DNA of 64,000 nucleotides from Pedobacter soli (GCF_900101435.1 NZ_FMZH01000003.1:310001-374000), one strand, 5' to 3'; shown: positions 34,124 to 44,302, counted from the stretch's first letter. Made by a program: numbers and translations. Notes: generated by a model from the letters alone, not told the origin.

Positions 34124-37100
34124 TTAAAAATTAAATTCTCCAACAAAATTCCCTTTTCCTCCATTCGCAATTAGCGGCATTACAATTACCTTACGCTGCT
34201 GTTTGCCGGTTGCATATTGGGTATAAATTTCTGCAGTTACAGTGGTTGGGCCGCTAATGTTGATCTGTCTGTCGCCGTAGTAATTTACCTCAATTTTATA
34301 TTTTCCCTTCGGTGCTTTTTTAAGCATAAACTGTTCAGGCCCATAACCGGCAGTAAAATCGTTACTTATTCTACCCCCAATTTTTGTTCTCGAATTGCCG
34401 TAATAGCCTTTTTCACCCATTGGGTCGGTAAGCCATAAATCAATATCGGTATCGTTTTTATTCCAGTTCAATACCACGCGAACATCTACCGGCAAAGGCT
34501 GAATTAATCTTTTGTCGATATCTTTTATGCTTAATTTGTTTCCATGCCGGGCAATTAAATTGTTTATTTCAGCAATTACAATTTCTTCGATTCCCTGGTC
34601 TCTTCTGGCAATCTGACTGTTATAACTTTGCGTAATCACTTTGTATAAATTATCCAAAGCTTTTTGATATTGACCAACATCAGCCAGGGCCAACGCATAA
34701 TCGCGGTAACTTTGGGCATCCATGGGGCGCCATTGTAAAACTTTTTGGGTAACAAATACTTCATCGTTATAATTACCGGTTTGCTTGAGTTTATAAGCCA
34801 GTGTTTTATACAGATCGGCATTTTCAAGATCTAAATCGGCAATGTTGCTTAAAATAGTTAAAGCCCTAACACTATCCTTTTGCTGATAAAACCAGTTGGC
34901 TACATCAAAATAAAACATGGGTGTACTGATGTAATCGGAACGCATTTTTAAATAAGACTGATAAGCACTGTCTGGTTTGCCTGTCAGATTTTTCATGTAG
35001 GCTTTATCGCTTTTAAATTCACGCGTAATAATATCGGGCTGCCTATTTATCGGAAGAGCCTTTGTTTCTTGTGCATTTGACCCTGTAACCCTATTTCGTT
35101 GCACACTTAAACCTGCAACCCTTCCCTGGAGCGGGGCTAAAACTTCTTCCGCTTTTAACCGTGTTAAAGCAGCACCGGTTACGGCTTGTTTTGCCTGCGA
35201 TCCATATCCAACTACTACAACTTCATTTAATTCATTTGTTTGTTCAGCGGCTTTTCTTGCTGCACCAACCGGAGGGGTCATACGCATCTCTTGCGTCCTC
35301 ATTACCTCATCCCGCCTTGCTGCAGCCTGTTCATTCGCGCTGACATCACCTTGTATAGCTACCAGCCCCGGATCGGGGTAGCCTTCGTTTTTCTTTTCAA
35401 GATCCTGCTTAAATTCCGTGTTCCACCAGGTTTTTAATTCTTTGGTCATGGCTACAGCAGCGTTAAGCAAATCGGTTTTACGCTCCAGAATTGCTGTGCT
35501 GCGTTGCTTTAAAATCCTTTCATATTCTTGCCGCAGTTCAAGTGGCGGCACAATTTCGTAACGCAGGTAATCGTCAAGGTTTTCGAGCACAATTAAACTG
35601 GTATTCCGGGTAACAATGCCAAACTGTTTACTTAAAACGCTAATATCATCTTTGTTTGCCTCGTATTGAATATCCATTTCGGCAATTTTCTTCTGCGCCC
35701 AAACCCGGCTAACATTAATGCTGTTAAAAGTATGCTCTGTGCCATTAAGGCGAACCTCGTGCTCAGACACTACGGCATTGCCATAACCAAATTGCAGTAT
35801 AAATGTGGTATTGATGCCATTTAATATTCCTGCCAAAGAAAAATTGCCGTTTATATTAACATGCACCGATGGATAGGTCTGGCGTACGTCGGATCCGTTT
35901 TTAATCCCTAAAAACTTTAAATTCTGTTCGTTTAGCTGCTTAAAGCCATCGTTAACAGCAACTGCATTCAGGTTAATAAATTCTCCACCCGTTTTTTGAC
36001 TGATGTATTTTAAGGTACTGTAATCAGCTTTTAATGCTGTGCTTATCGTGTGTACAGGTTTGTTTATGGCAATTACATTTGGCCCAAAGGTTGATAAGCC
36101 ATCGCTAAACAACAGGTATTCATCTGCCTGAAAAGCCTGTGTGTTTACTGCACTAAAATTGGTGCCTCCATCGTATATCAGGTTTTCGAGTTTATTTTTA
36201 AGCATCGCCCAGTTTCCATTCAAAATGTTGAAGGTTCCGGCCTGTTTAAAGCCGTTATTTAACAACCCAAGCTGTATAGTTAGATTTTGTTTTTGCTTAA
36301 TGATCTTCTCTAAAAGTTCCAGTTCCTTTTTGGTATCGCGCTGTAAACCACTTAAAGAGGTATCCCAGATTAAACCAATCTGATTAGACCATTGGCGGGG
36401 CCGGCTTTGTGTTTTGGGGAACACATTAACCAAAAAGTAGTAGCCTGTAGAAGCTTTTTGCATCTGTACTTCGGGCAAATCGCTGCGTTTGGGCAAATTG
36501 ATGGTTAAACCATGTTTAGGCCTGAAATTATTTTTATTGATTTCGCCTACATAAGTGTTGCCGTTGGCTTTTAAATTAAAGCTACCATCGGGCTGCTCGT
36601 TAAGCTCTGGTTTTAAAACACTTTCAAAAACAGTAGTTTTTAAGTTAAAGTTTTCTACTGCCTGGTTATAATCCAAAGGTAAATGGTAGCGCAGGGCGTT
36701 TCCATTATTAAAACCAAGCTCTTCTTCATAACCAACAATAATGGTTCGGCTGCCATTTGCTGGCAGGGGGTAAATTCTCGTCCTGAAATTATTGCCCTCT
36801 ACTTTCTCCAAAAGTCCTGGGTCAACTCTCCGGCGCTCAATACTTTCGAAAACCTCGGTAGCCTTGGCTTTTTCAACGGGTACAGCTTCGCGCATTTTTC
36901 CGTTAATATCTAAAGCATAACGGCTAATGCTCACACCCTCAGGCATAGGGAAGGTTAGCTCCCCTTCCAATATGCGGTTGCTGTTGTTATAAAAGGTCAT
37001 AGTCATTACCGTGGTGGCAATATTTCCGGTAATCTGTACATCAATATTCAATTTTTTAAGCTTTACAGCTTGTTTTTGCGCTTCATTTTCTGTTTGTTGA

Positions 37101-37183
37101 ACTTTTAGTACCGGCATCTGGGCCTGCGCAAAAAATACAATCGAAAGGAAAAAGGAGAGGAGAAGGGGTTTGGCAAGTTTCAT
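34124..37183 (-). CDS. VIT / vWA-like exported protein with SusC-type plug segment, TPR and DUF2135
   Basis: A 1019-residue exported protein (signal peptide 1-21, FAQAQ). The VIT domain is at about 25-150 (NIATTVMTMTFYNNSNRILEG in part). A vWA-like domain at about 265-440 keeps a D-x-S-x-S metal site (WDTSLSG). Residues 652-701 carry a segment that looks like the start of a SusC/RagA TonB plug (NEVVVVGYG, TGAALTRLKAEEV, LQGRVAGLSV) without any plug or barrel after it. TPR-like helices follow at about 760-880 and a DUF2135 (YfaP-type) beta domain at about 901-1010 (VLNWNKNDTDIDLWLTDP). The function is unknown; the VIT-vWA combination suggests a surface or periplasmic binding scaffold. Confidence 0.9.
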   Translation of the reverse strand: MKLAKPLLLSFFLSIVFFAQAQMPVLKVQQTENEAQKQAVKLKKLNIDVQITGNIATTVMTMTFYNNSNRILEGELTFPMPEGVSISRYALDINGKMREAVPVEKAKATEVFESIERRRVDPGLLEKVEGNNFRTRIYPLPANGSRTIIVGYEEELGFNNGNALRYHLPLDYNQAVENFNLKTTVFESVLKPELNEQPDGSFNLKANGNTYVGEINKNNFRPKHGLTINLPKRSDLPEVQMQKASTGYYFLVNVFPKTQSRPRQWSNQIGLIWDTSLSGLQRDTKKELELLEKIIKQKQNLTIQLGLLNNGFKQAGTFNILNGNWAMLKNKLENLIYDGGTNFSAVNTQAFQADEYLLFSDGLSTFGPNVIAINKPVHTISTALKADYSTLKYISQKTGGEFINLNAVAVNDGFKQLNEQNLKFLGIKNGSDVRQTYPSVHVNINGNFSLAGILNGINTTFILQFGYGNAVVSEHEVRLNGTEHTFNSINVSRVWAQKKIAEMDIQYEANKDDISVLSKQFGIVTRNTSLIVLENLDDYLRYEIVPPLELRQEYERILKQRSTAILERKTDLLNAAVAMTKELKTWWNTEFKQDLEKKNEGYPDPGLVAIQGDVSANEQAAARRDEVMRTQEMRMTPPVGAARKAAEQTNELNEVVVVGYGSQAKQAVTGAALTRLKAEEVLAPLQGRVAGLSVQRNRVTGSNAQETKALPINRQPDIITREFKSDKAYMKNLTGKPDSAYQSYLKMRSDYISTPMFYFDVANWFYQQKDSVRALTILSNIADLDLENADLYKTLAYKLKQTGNYNDEVFVTQKVLQWRPMDAQSYRDYALALADVGQYQKALDNLYKVITQSYNSQIARRDQGIEEIVIAEINNLIARHGNKLSIKDIDKRLIQPLPVDVRVVLNWNKNDTDIDLWLTDPMGEKGYYGNSRTKIGGRISNDFTAGYGPEQFMLKKAPKGKYKIEVNYYGDRQINISGPTTVTAEIYTQYATGKQQRKVIVMPLIANGGKGNFVGEFNF

Positions 37184-37327
37184 AATTATCAGTTTTTTAT
37201 ACTGATGCGAAACCGGATAAGATTACATAAATTTATTTTTCGAAATGCGGAAATCTCTTAAAGAAGGTCTTTAAAATTTTTGTAACATTTTAACGGAATG
37301 ATGTTCTAATAATAAAAAACTGAAACT

Positions 37328-37651
37328 ATGTTAGTAACCACAACGCCTACTGTTGAGGGCAGAAAAATTGTAAAATATATTGGTTTAGTTACCGGAGAAA
37401 CTATTATTGGCGCAAATATTTTTAAAGATTTATTTGCAGGGATAACCGATATTGTAGGAGGCAGATCGAGCTCTTACGAACGTGTGTTAAGAGAAGGAAA
37501 AGATACGGCTGTTAACGAAATGCAACAATATGCAGCAGCACTTGGTGCGAATGCCATTGTTGGCGTAGATTTAGATTATGAAACAGTTGGTAGCGGCGGT
37601 AGTATGCTAATGGTAAGCGCCAACGGTACCGCAGTAATTTTAGAAGATTAA
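37328..37651 (+). CDS. YbjQ-family (heavy-metal-binding domain) protein
   Basis: A 107-residue YbjQ-like protein, a small pentameric beta-alpha fold with normal length. Signatures: [40 protein letters not shown] and [16 protein letters not shown]. The name heavy-metal-binding is historical; there are no Cys or His ligands here. The function is unknown. Single gene, divergent from the VIT gene, followed by a bidirectional terminator. Confidence 0.93.
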   Translation: MLVTTTPTVEGRKIVKYIGLVTGETIIGANIFKDLFAGITDIVGGRSSSYERVLREGKDTAVNEMQQYAAALGANAIVGVDLDYETVGSGGSMLMVSANGTAVILED

Positions 37652-37685
37652 GATATTTGCTTATAGCGAAACTAAGCAAAAACAA

Positions 37686-37718
37686 GAAAGTCTTTCCGGT
37701 GCGGGAAAGACTTTTCTT
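37686..37718. terminator. Bidirectional terminator between the YbjQ gene and pfkA
   Basis: AAAGTCTTTCC at 37687-37697 pairs with GGAAAGACTTT at 37704-37714 over a 6-base loop. T-rich sequence follows on the plus strand and A-rich sequence precedes it, so it can end both convergent transcripts. Confidence 0.88.
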
Positions 37719-37734
37719 TTTATGTCTTATTTGG

Positions 37735-38718
37735 TTAAAACGAAAGGATATCAATCATTTTTAACCATTTGGTACTTACTTTTTCGGCATCGATGTGCTT
37801 AATGGCATGCTCGAAAGGTGTAAAAACAATCTCGCGGTTTACCTGACCAATCATTACACCGTTTTCGCCTTTAATTAATGCTTCTACAGCCGCAACACCT
37901 AGCTGACTTGCTAAAACACGGTCCATACAGGTAGGCTTTCCTCCACGCTGGATATGACCTAAAATAGAAACTTTAGTATCATAATGCGGATATTTGGCCT
38001 GCAAAATTTCGCCTACCCTAAAAGCGCCTCCGGTATCATCACCTTCGGCAACAATAATAATTTTAGATGCTTTATCTCTGCGGCTATGCTCCAGTTTATG
38101 CAAAATATCATCGGCATTCATATTTGCCTCCGGAATCATGATGGCTTCGGCACCAACACCAATACCACTTCTTAAGGCAATTAAGCCCGAATCACGTCCC
38201 ATCACTTCAACAATAAAAAGGCGATCGTGCGATTCTGCAGTATCCCTGATCCGGTCAACAGCATCAATAACGGTATTAATTGCCGAATCGTAACCGATCG
38301 TAAAATCAGTACCCGCAAGGTCGTTATCAATGGTACCTGGTAAGCCTACAACCGGAAAATCGAATTCTTTCGAAAAAACATTCGCTCCGGTAAAAGTACC
38401 ATCACCACCAATTACAATCAGCGCATCAATTCCTTTAGCCTTTAGGTTTTCGTAAGCTGTTTTACGACCTTCAACTGTCCTGAAAGCTTCACTACGTGCG
38501 GTTTTGAGTATGGTACCACCACGTTGAATAATGTTGGCCACAGATTTCCGGTCCATGGGGATAAAATCATTGTTGATCAATCCTTCGTAACCACGGATAA
38601 ATCCGGTTACTTCAATATCATAATAAATAGAAGCCCTTACTACGGCCCTGATTGCGGCGTTCATACCCGGCGAATCACCGCCCGAGGTTAAAACACCAAT
38701 ATTTTTAATTTTGCTCAT
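37735..38718 (-). CDS. pfkA: ATP-dependent 6-phosphofructokinase
   Basis: Key step of glycolysis: fructose-6-phosphate to fructose-1,6-bisphosphate. 327 residues from the ATG at 38718, four bases after the DsbD stop; an in-frame ATG at 38736 would overlap DsbD and has no family support. GVLTSGGDSPGMNAAIR is the ATP loop, GGDGT at 104-108 and PGTIDND the substrate loop. Gly in GGDG and in PGTID (rather than Asp and Lys) indicates ATP, not pyrophosphate, as phosphate donor. It is probably co-transcribed with the DsbD gene. Confidence 0.97.
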   Translation of the reverse strand: MSKIKNIGVLTSGGDSPGMNAAIRAVVRASIYYDIEVTGFIRGYEGLINNDFIPMDRKSVANIIQRGGTILKTARSEAFRTVEGRKTAYENLKAKGIDALIVIGGDGTFTGANVFSKEFDFPVVGLPGTIDNDLAGTDFTIGYDSAINTVIDAVDRIRDTAESHDRLFIVEVMGRDSGLIALRSGIGVGAEAIMIPEANMNADDILHKLEHSRRDKASKIIIVAEGDDTGGAFRVGEILQAKYPHYDTKVSILGHIQRGGKPTCMDRVLASQLGVAAVEALIKGENGVMIGQVNREIVFTPFEHAIKHIDAEKVSTKWLKMIDILSF

Positions 38719-38722
38719 TTGT

Positions 38723-40396
38723 TTATTTCTTAGCAAACTCTGATAACCCTTTATCCAGATATTGCAAATATTTGTCTATATCAAATTCAACACCAATTGG
38801 TGGAGAAACTAATTCCTTTTCATCGGTACCCAAAAGTACATAATATGGCTGCGAAATGGTATTAAATCTTTCAGCTTGCAGGTGTTTAAATTTCTTTCCA
38901 ACCGTATTTACTTTGGTACCCAGTATTTTAGAATCAAATTGTTCTGCTACCGGCAAATCGGTTTTATCATCGGTATAAAGCGATACGACCACATAATCTT
39001 CTTTTAACCTTTTAAGCACCCTTGGATCAGACCAAACCCTTGCTTCCATTTCGCGGCAATTTACACAACCATGTCCGGTAAAATCTAGAAATAACGGTTT
39101 TTTTACTTCCCTCGCATAAGCAAGCGCTTCTTCATAATCAAAGAAACCATCAATGTTGTGTGGGATGTGTAAAAATTCGGCGTATTTTCTTTTGGGGTGA
39201 CTTGAAGTAGCCTGACCAGCTCCCGATCCACTATCCTGACCAATAATAAAATCCTGTGTAGAGAGTGGTGGAACCAAAGCACTAACAGCTTTTAAAGGAG
39301 CTCCCCATAAGCCCGGAATAAGATAAATTGCAAATACAAAAGTAGCTGTAGCAATGAATAACCTTGGAACAGAAACATAAGCAAGATCGCTATCGTGCGA
39401 GAATTTGATTTTGCCCAACAGATACACCCCCAAAATCAAGGCCAAAACGATCCAGATGGCTAAGAAAATTTCACGGTCTAAAATACCCCAATGATAAGCC
39501 AAATCGGCTGTTGAAAGGAATTTTAATGATAGGCCCAGTTCAAGGAAACCCAGAAATACTTTAATCGAGTTTAGCCATCCGCCAGATTTTGGTAATCCCG
39601 TCATTAAGCTTGGAAAAATAGCAAACAATGTAAAAATTACGGCTAATGATAGCGAGAAGCCAAACATTACCACTACCGGAGTTAACAAATCGGTATTAAT
39701 GGCAACCAACGATGTTCCAATTAGCGGACCGGTACAAGAGAAAGAAACAACAGCCAGTGTTGCTGCCATAAAAAAGATTCCGCTTAAACCTTTCGAGTCG
39801 GATTTGGCATCGAGCTTATTTACAAAAGAGCTTGGTAAGGTAATTTCGAAAGCACCCAAAAAGGAAACACCAAAAACGATCAGTATTAAAAAGATGAAAA
39901 TATTAAAAAATCCATCAGTAGAAATCTCGTTTAATGCACTGGCGCCCCATATCAGGGTAATAATAACACCTAAACCAACGTAAATTACAATGATCGATAA
40001 GCCGTAAATAATGGCACTCCTGATTCCTTTTGCTCTGCTTTCTGCACGCTTGGTAAAAAAACCAACCGTAAGCGGAACCATAGGAAATATACATGGGAGG
40101 AAAAAGGCAGCAATACCGGCCAAAAGACCTAAGCCAAAAGTTACCCATAAAGATTGTTTTGGTGCTGCATCCTTTGTTACAGCAGGAGCTTTATCAGCTT
40201 TAACCGTATCCTTTTTTACTGAATCTTTTACCAGATTATTCGCAGCACTATCTTGTGCAGATCCAACTTCGGTAAAAACAATATCATCTGGTGGAGCGGT
40301 TGCAGTAGTATCTTGCGCTACAAGCGCATAACTTTTAACGGCTGGTAATGCAATAAACATTGCCGCCATTAATAACAATAATAGAACCTTTTTCAT
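38723..40396 (-). CDS. dsbD: DsbD-type thiol-disulfide interchange protein (transmembrane and C-terminal thioredoxin domains)
   Basis: 557 residues. A signal peptide (1-26), a polar Ala/Asp/Lys-rich linker to about 85, then eight membrane helices at about 85-410 with the paired membrane Cys in LPCIFPMVPLT and SFSCTGPLIG, then a thioredoxin domain with Cys444-Val-Asn-Cys447 (GHGCVNCREME). Electrons pass from cytoplasmic thioredoxin through the membrane to the periplasm. The N-terminal acceptor domain of Escherichia coli DsbD is missing here but encoded by the gene directly upstream, so this is a split DsbD. Confidence 0.95.
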   Translation of the reverse strand: MKKVLLLLLMAAMFIALPAVKSYALVAQDTTATAPPDDIVFTEVGSAQDSAANNLVKDSVKKDTVKADKAPAVTKDAAPKQSLWVTFGLGLLAGIAAFFLPCIFPMVPLTVGFFTKRAESRAKGIRSAIIYGLSIIVIYVGLGVIITLIWGASALNEISTDGFFNIFIFLILIVFGVSFLGAFEITLPSSFVNKLDAKSDSKGLSGIFFMAATLAVVSFSCTGPLIGTSLVAINTDLLTPVVVMFGFSLSLAVIFTLFAIFPSLMTGLPKSGGWLNSIKVFLGFLELGLSLKFLSTADLAYHWGILDREIFLAIWIVLALILGVYLLGKIKFSHDSDLAYVSVPRLFIATATFVFAIYLIPGLWGAPLKAVSALVPPLSTQDFIIGQDSGSGAGQATSSHPKRKYAEFLHIPHNIDGFFDYEEALAYAREVKKPLFLDFTGHGCVNCREMEARVWSDPRVLKRLKEDYVVVSLYTDDKTDLPVAEQFDSKILGTKVNTVGKKFKHLQAERFNTISQPYYVLLGTDEKELVSPPIGVEFDIDKYLQYLDKGLSEFAKK

Positions 40397-40489
40397 TTGT
40401 GCGCTTTGTGTGTGTTTTTTATGAAGGCGTGAAATTAAGCATAATTTTATTAACCCCTTTTTACCACACTGAGATTTTACTTTAAAAAG

Positions 40490-40520
40490 AAACAGTCCCG
40501 AGTTTGTCGGGACTGCTTAT
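40490..40520 (-). terminator. Intrinsic terminator after the N-terminal DsbD gene
   Basis: CAGTCCCGA (40493-40501) pairs perfectly with TCGGGACTG (40507-40515) with a 5-base loop. Read on the minus strand it is followed by TTTCTTTTT. It lies 23 bases after the stop codon and separates the two DsbD parts. Confidence 0.85.
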
Positions 40521-40537
40521 AATTATTTTGTTGTCAA

Positions 40538-40987
40538 CTATTTAACCGGAACACTAAATTCAACCTCTTCTGGTGGAAGACACTGTTTATCGTTACAAAC
40601 CATAAATTCTACTTTACCTTTTGCAACTGTTGTTCCTTTATTTAGCTTAATTTTTTGCTGAAAAATAACAGATTTTTCAAAATAGCTTACATTCATTTTA
40701 AAAGTACTCTCATACTTCACAACTGCTTTAGGCTCGATGGTTTTACCTACCAAACTGAAATCTTTAGAAGGAGCAAAGGTAAAGGTTGTTTTTACCGGAC
40801 CTCCGTCTTTAACATTTTGAGAATAAATATGCCATCTGTCTTCGATAGTAGCCTTTAGGTATATTGTAGCTTCGTTATTTCCTGTTTTCTTTGCAGAATA
40901 TGCCCAGGTAACCGGCTTTTCAATTTGCGCAAATGCGCCAGCAATGGTAAAAAGTACCATCGAAAGCACCAGTGAGATTTTTTTCAT
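40538..40987 (-). CDS. Stand-alone N-terminal DsbD domain (nDsbD-like)
   Basis: A 149-residue periplasmic protein with signal peptide 1-20 (GAFAQ). The mature part is the immunoglobulin-like nDsbD fold, with the redox Cys131 and Cys136 in MVCNDKQCLPPEE, the same pattern as the active-site loop of DsbD alpha. It would take electrons from the membrane-bound DsbD encoded downstream and pass them to periplasmic partners. The upstream neighbour is birA, 7 bases away. Confidence 0.92.
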   Translation of the reverse strand: MKKISLVLSMVLFTIAGAFAQIEKPVTWAYSAKKTGNNEATIYLKATIEDRWHIYSQNVKDGGPVKTTFTFAPSKDFSLVGKTIEPKAVVKYESTFKMNVSYFEKSVIFQQKIKLNKGTTVAKGKVEFMVCNDKQCLPPEEVEFSVPVK

Positions 40988-40994
40988 TGTGTGT

Positions 40995-41771
40995 TTATTT
41001 TGTGTGTGTAAATTCTATTTCCTTAAAGTTAAAGCTTTTTAAGCCTTCAATGGTATCAACCTCTAACCTGCCATTTTCTTCAACTCCACTTATCTTACCT
41101 TCAAAAATAGCTCCATTATTTTGATATAACGCGCTAATTCCGAAGTTATACAGTTTGCCAAGGTAATCATTTTGTAAAATACTGTACTTCCCGGCTCTCA
41201 AAATTAAGTAGTATTTTTCCATAAATATGAATATTTTCTCCATAATATCCATTAAAAACGTTTCAGTTTGTAAAATTTGAATGACCGAAGTGGCTCTTTG
41301 ACTGATATTTTCGGCAAATTCGAGCTGATTTACATTTAAACCAATGCCAATTACAGCCGCTTTTATGGTACTACCTGTCAGTGTGTTTTCAATCAGGATT
41401 CCGCCCAGTTTTTTGTCGTGGTAATACACATCATTGGGCCATTTAATACTCAATCCCTCTGGAATAAAATGGCTTAAAGCTTCGTTAACGGCTAAACTAA
41501 CGGCCATATTTAAATAAAACTGTTTATCAAGCGGTAAAAACGTGGGCTTTAGTAAAATACTGGTGCTGATATTTTTCCCGGCCTGGGTTTGCCAAACACT
41601 TTGCTGCTGCCCGCGTCCGGCAAACTGATTATCTGCCATAATTACAGTACCTTCGGCTAATGGCTCGGATTTTGACACCAATTCTTTTAAAAAGTTATTG
41701 GTAGAATCAACTTCTTTTAATTTGATTAAATTTTGACCAACAAATAGTGTCGAAAAAGTGTTATTTTGCAA
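40995..41771 (-). CDS. birA: Biotin-[acetyl-CoA-carboxylase] ligase, HTH-less
   Basis: Attaches biotin to the carboxyl carrier protein of acetyl-CoA carboxylase. 258 residues. The catalytic loop is GRGQQQSVWQTQAGKNIS, and the biotin-binding segment SIKWPNDVYYHDKKLGGILIE follows in two adjoining pieces. No N-terminal helix-turn-helix is present, so it is a group I enzyme without repressor function. The C-terminal SH3-like domain is at about 200-258. It is divergent from rsfS with a 44-base gap, so both promoters overlap there. Confidence 0.95.
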   Translation of the reverse strand: MQNNTFSTLFVGQNLIKLKEVDSTNNFLKELVSKSEPLAEGTVIMADNQFAGRGQQQSVWQTQAGKNISTSILLKPTFLPLDKQFYLNMAVSLAVNEALSHFIPEGLSIKWPNDVYYHDKKLGGILIENTLTGSTIKAAVIGIGLNVNQLEFAENISQRATSVIQILQTETFLMDIMEKIFIFMEKYYLILRAGKYSILQNDYLGKLYNFGISALYQNNGAIFEGKISGVEENGRLEVDTIEGLKSFNFKEIEFTHTK

Positions 41772-41815
41772 GTGTTGAATTTATAATATTGTAATTCCAA
41801 AATTAAAGCATTTTA

Positions 41816-42190
41816 ATGGTAAAAAAGAAAATAGTAGCCCTTTCTACATACCTTTCTGAGTTGGCTGTTCACGGCATACAAGAGAAAAAGGGGGAAGATA
41901 TAGTGCGGTTAGATCTTAGAAATATCCATACATCGGTAGCTGATTATTTCATTATTGCCAGTGCCAACTCCGGCACGCAGGTAAAAGCTATTGCCGATAG
42001 TGTAGAAAAAGAAATATATAAAGCCACTCAGGTAGATCCAAGACACAAAGAAGGTTTCGAATCTGCCGATTGGATAATTCTGGATTATTTTGATGTGGTT
42101 GTGCACATTTTTAAGACGGAAAAACGCCATTTTTATGGCATTGAAGAACTTTGGGGGGATGCAGAAAGCACAAATTATCAAAGCGCATAA
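41816..42190 (+). CDS. rsfS: Ribosome silencing factor RsfS
   Basis: Binds L14 on the 50S subunit and blocks subunit joining when nutrients are low. 124 residues, RsfS/Iojap fold: KKGEDIVRLDLRNI, VADYFIIASANSGTQVKAI, and DWIILDYFDVVVHIF. The gene precedes ftsH by 28 bases, so both are probably on one transcript. Confidence 0.96.
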   Translation: MVKKKIVALSTYLSELAVHGIQEKKGEDIVRLDLRNIHTSVADYFIIASANSGTQVKAIADSVEKEIYKATQVDPRHKEGFESADWIILDYFDVVVHIFKTEKRHFYGIEELWGDAESTNYQSA

Positions 42191-42218
42191 CCTTATAGAA
42201 CCATTTTGACAAAGACAA

Positions 42219-44240
42219 ATGAACGATAATCAAAATACCAACGAAAACAACAAACAGGGAAAAAGATTACCTAATATCCCGAAGAAACCACAAAAAGGAT
42301 CAAAATTTAATATTTTTTGGGTGTATGCAGCAATTATTATTGCCATTATTGCCGCTCAGTTCTTATTTACTACCGATAGTGGTAAAGAAGTAAAATACGA
42401 TACTTTTGAAAGCCAGATGCTCTTAACCGGCGACGTTGACCGGATTGTGGCTTACCAAACAGAAGACCTGGTTAAGGCTGAAGTTTACATTAAAAAAGAC
42501 AGTTTAGATAAAAAACCTCAATACAAAGCTTACAGAAGTACAAACTCTTTAGGCATGTCGAGCGGACCAACCGTATATTTTACTTACGGCGGAAAATTTG
42601 CCGATTTAAGAGCTGCTTTAGCCGAATCGCAAAAAGCATTACCTGCAGGCAGAAAAGCAATTACTTTCAGTTCTGAGAACAGAAGCAATCCTTTAGCGAG
42701 CTGGTTTTTAAGCATTATTTTACCTGTATTGCTTTTAATCGGTTTCTGGATTTTCATGATGCGCAGAATGGGTGGCGGTGCCGGCGGTGGCGGTCAGATT
42801 TTCAGCATCGGAAAATCAAAAGCAACCCTTTTTGATAAAGAAAGTCAGGTAAATATCACCTTTAACGATGTTGCAGGTTTAGAAGAAGCTAAAACCGAGG
42901 TGATGGAGATTGTAGATTTCCTTAAAAACCCTAAAAAATATACCGATCTGGGTGGAAAAATCCCGAAAGGAGCATTATTGGTAGGCTCACCAGGTACAGG
43001 TAAAACTTTATTGGCTAAAGCTGTTGCCGGCGAGGCGCAGGTGCCATTCTTTTCTTTATCGGGATCTGATTTTGTCGAAATGTTTGTAGGGGTAGGTGCA
43101 TCACGTGTGCGCGACCTGTTTAAACAAGCTAAAGATAAATCACCATGTATCATTTTTATCGATGAGATTGATGCTATTGGCCGTGCCCGTGGTAAAAACG
43201 GTGTAATGGGCGGTAACGATGAGCGCGAGAACACCCTAAACCAGCTTTTGGTTGAAATGGATGGTTTTGGCACCAATACCCACGTTATTATTTTGGCTGC
43301 TACCAACCGTGCTGATGTTTTAGATAAAGCCCTATTAAGAGCTGGTCGTTTTGACAGACAGATTTATGTTGATTTACCAGATGTTATTGAGCGTAAACAG
43401 ATTTTCGAGGTACACATTACACCTTTGAAAAAATCGGAAGAGTTAGATACCGAATTTTTAGCTAAACAAACACCTGGTTTCTCGGGTGCTGATATTGCCA
43501 ATGTTTGTAACGAAGCCGCATTAATCGCAGCACGTAAAAATAAATCGGCAGTTGATAAACAGGATTTCTTAGATGCGGTTGACCGTATCGTGGGTGGTTT
43601 AGAAAAGAAAAACAAAATTATTACCCCAAGTGAAAAACGCGCTATTGCCATCCACGAAGCAGGTCACGCAACTGTGAGCTGGTTATTGGAGCACGCTGCG
43701 CCTTTGGTTAAAGTTACCATTGTTCCACGTGGACAAAGCTTAGGTGCTGCCTGGTACCTGCCAGAAGAACGCTTAATTGTTCGTCCGCACCAAATGCTTG
43801 ATGAAATGTGTGCCACAATGGGAGGTAGAGCAGCCGAAAAGGTAATGTTCGATACCATTTCTACAGGTGCATTGAGCGATTTAGAGAAGGTAAATAAACA
43901 GGCCAGAGCCATGGTTACCATTTACGGTTTGAATGAGAAATTAGGAAACATTACCTATTACGATTCGTCAGGCCAGAACGAATATAACTTCTCTAAGCCT
44001 TATTCAGAAGACACCGCTTTAACCATCGATAAAGAAATTTCAGTGCTGATTGAAGGCCAATATCAAAGAGCAATCAACTTACTTGAAGAAAATAAAGACA
44101 AGCTGATCCAGCTGGCTGATATCTTAATCGAAAAAGAAGTTTTATTCAAAGACGATTTAGAAGAGATTTTTGGAAAACGTTTATTCGAAAATCAAGGAGA
44201 AAGCGGAAACCCGGGACATATTACTCCGGTAGAAGCATAA
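42219..44240 (+). CDS. ftsH: ATP-dependent zinc metalloprotease FtsH
   Basis: Membrane-anchored AAA+ protease that removes damaged or unassembled membrane proteins and selected cytoplasmic regulators. 673 residues. Membrane segments are at about 32-50 and 151-170 with the periplasmic domain between; Walker A GSPGTGKT is at 256-263; the second region of homology lies in [12 protein letters not shown]; the zinc motif HEAGH is at 479-483. The last 30 residues are acidic and polar. A strong terminator follows before the LUD gene. Confidence 0.98.
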   Translation: MNDNQNTNENNKQGKRLPNIPKKPQKGSKFNIFWVYAAIIIAIIAAQFLFTTDSGKEVKYDTFESQMLLTGDVDRIVAYQTEDLVKAEVYIKKDSLDKKPQYKAYRSTNSLGMSSGPTVYFTYGGKFADLRAALAESQKALPAGRKAITFSSENRSNPLASWFLSIILPVLLLIGFWIFMMRRMGGGAGGGGQIFSIGKSKATLFDKESQVNITFNDVAGLEEAKTEVMEIVDFLKNPKKYTDLGGKIPKGALLVGSPGTGKTLLAKAVAGEAQVPFFSLSGSDFVEMFVGVGASRVRDLFKQAKDKSPCIIFIDEIDAIGRARGKNGVMGGNDERENTLNQLLVEMDGFGTNTHVIILAATNRADVLDKALLRAGRFDRQIYVDLPDVIERKQIFEVHITPLKKSEELDTEFLAKQTPGFSGADIANVCNEAALIAARKNKSAVDKQDFLDAVDRIVGGLEKKNKIITPSEKRAIAIHEAGHATVSWLLEHAAPLVKVTIVPRGQSLGAAWYLPEERLIVRPHQMLDEMCATMGGRAAEKVMFDTISTGALSDLEKVNKQARAMVTIYGLNEKLGNITYYDSSGQNEYNFSKPYSEDTALTIDKEISVLIEGQYQRAINLLEENKDKLIQLADILIEKEVLFKDDLEEIFGKRLFENQGESGNPGHITPVEA

Positions 44241-44265
44241 ATAAATAATTTCAATGATTACATTT

Positions 44266-44302
44266 GCTACCCTGGTGCACTACACCAGGGTAGCTTTTTT
44301 TT
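44266..44302 (+). terminator. Strong terminator between ftsH and the LUD gene
   Basis: A perfect 12-pair GC-rich stem, GCTACCCTGGTG at 44266-44277 with CACCAGGGTAGC at 44283-44294, has a 5-base loop and is followed by eight T. The LUD start codon (44306) lies only 3 bases after the T run. Confidence 0.93.

Noticed and set aside
42845..43306. A 153-codon minus-strand frame inside ftsH
   Set aside because: It is a shadow of the conserved AAA+ domain; the low-complexity Ser/Thr/Pro composition is typical of antisense frames.
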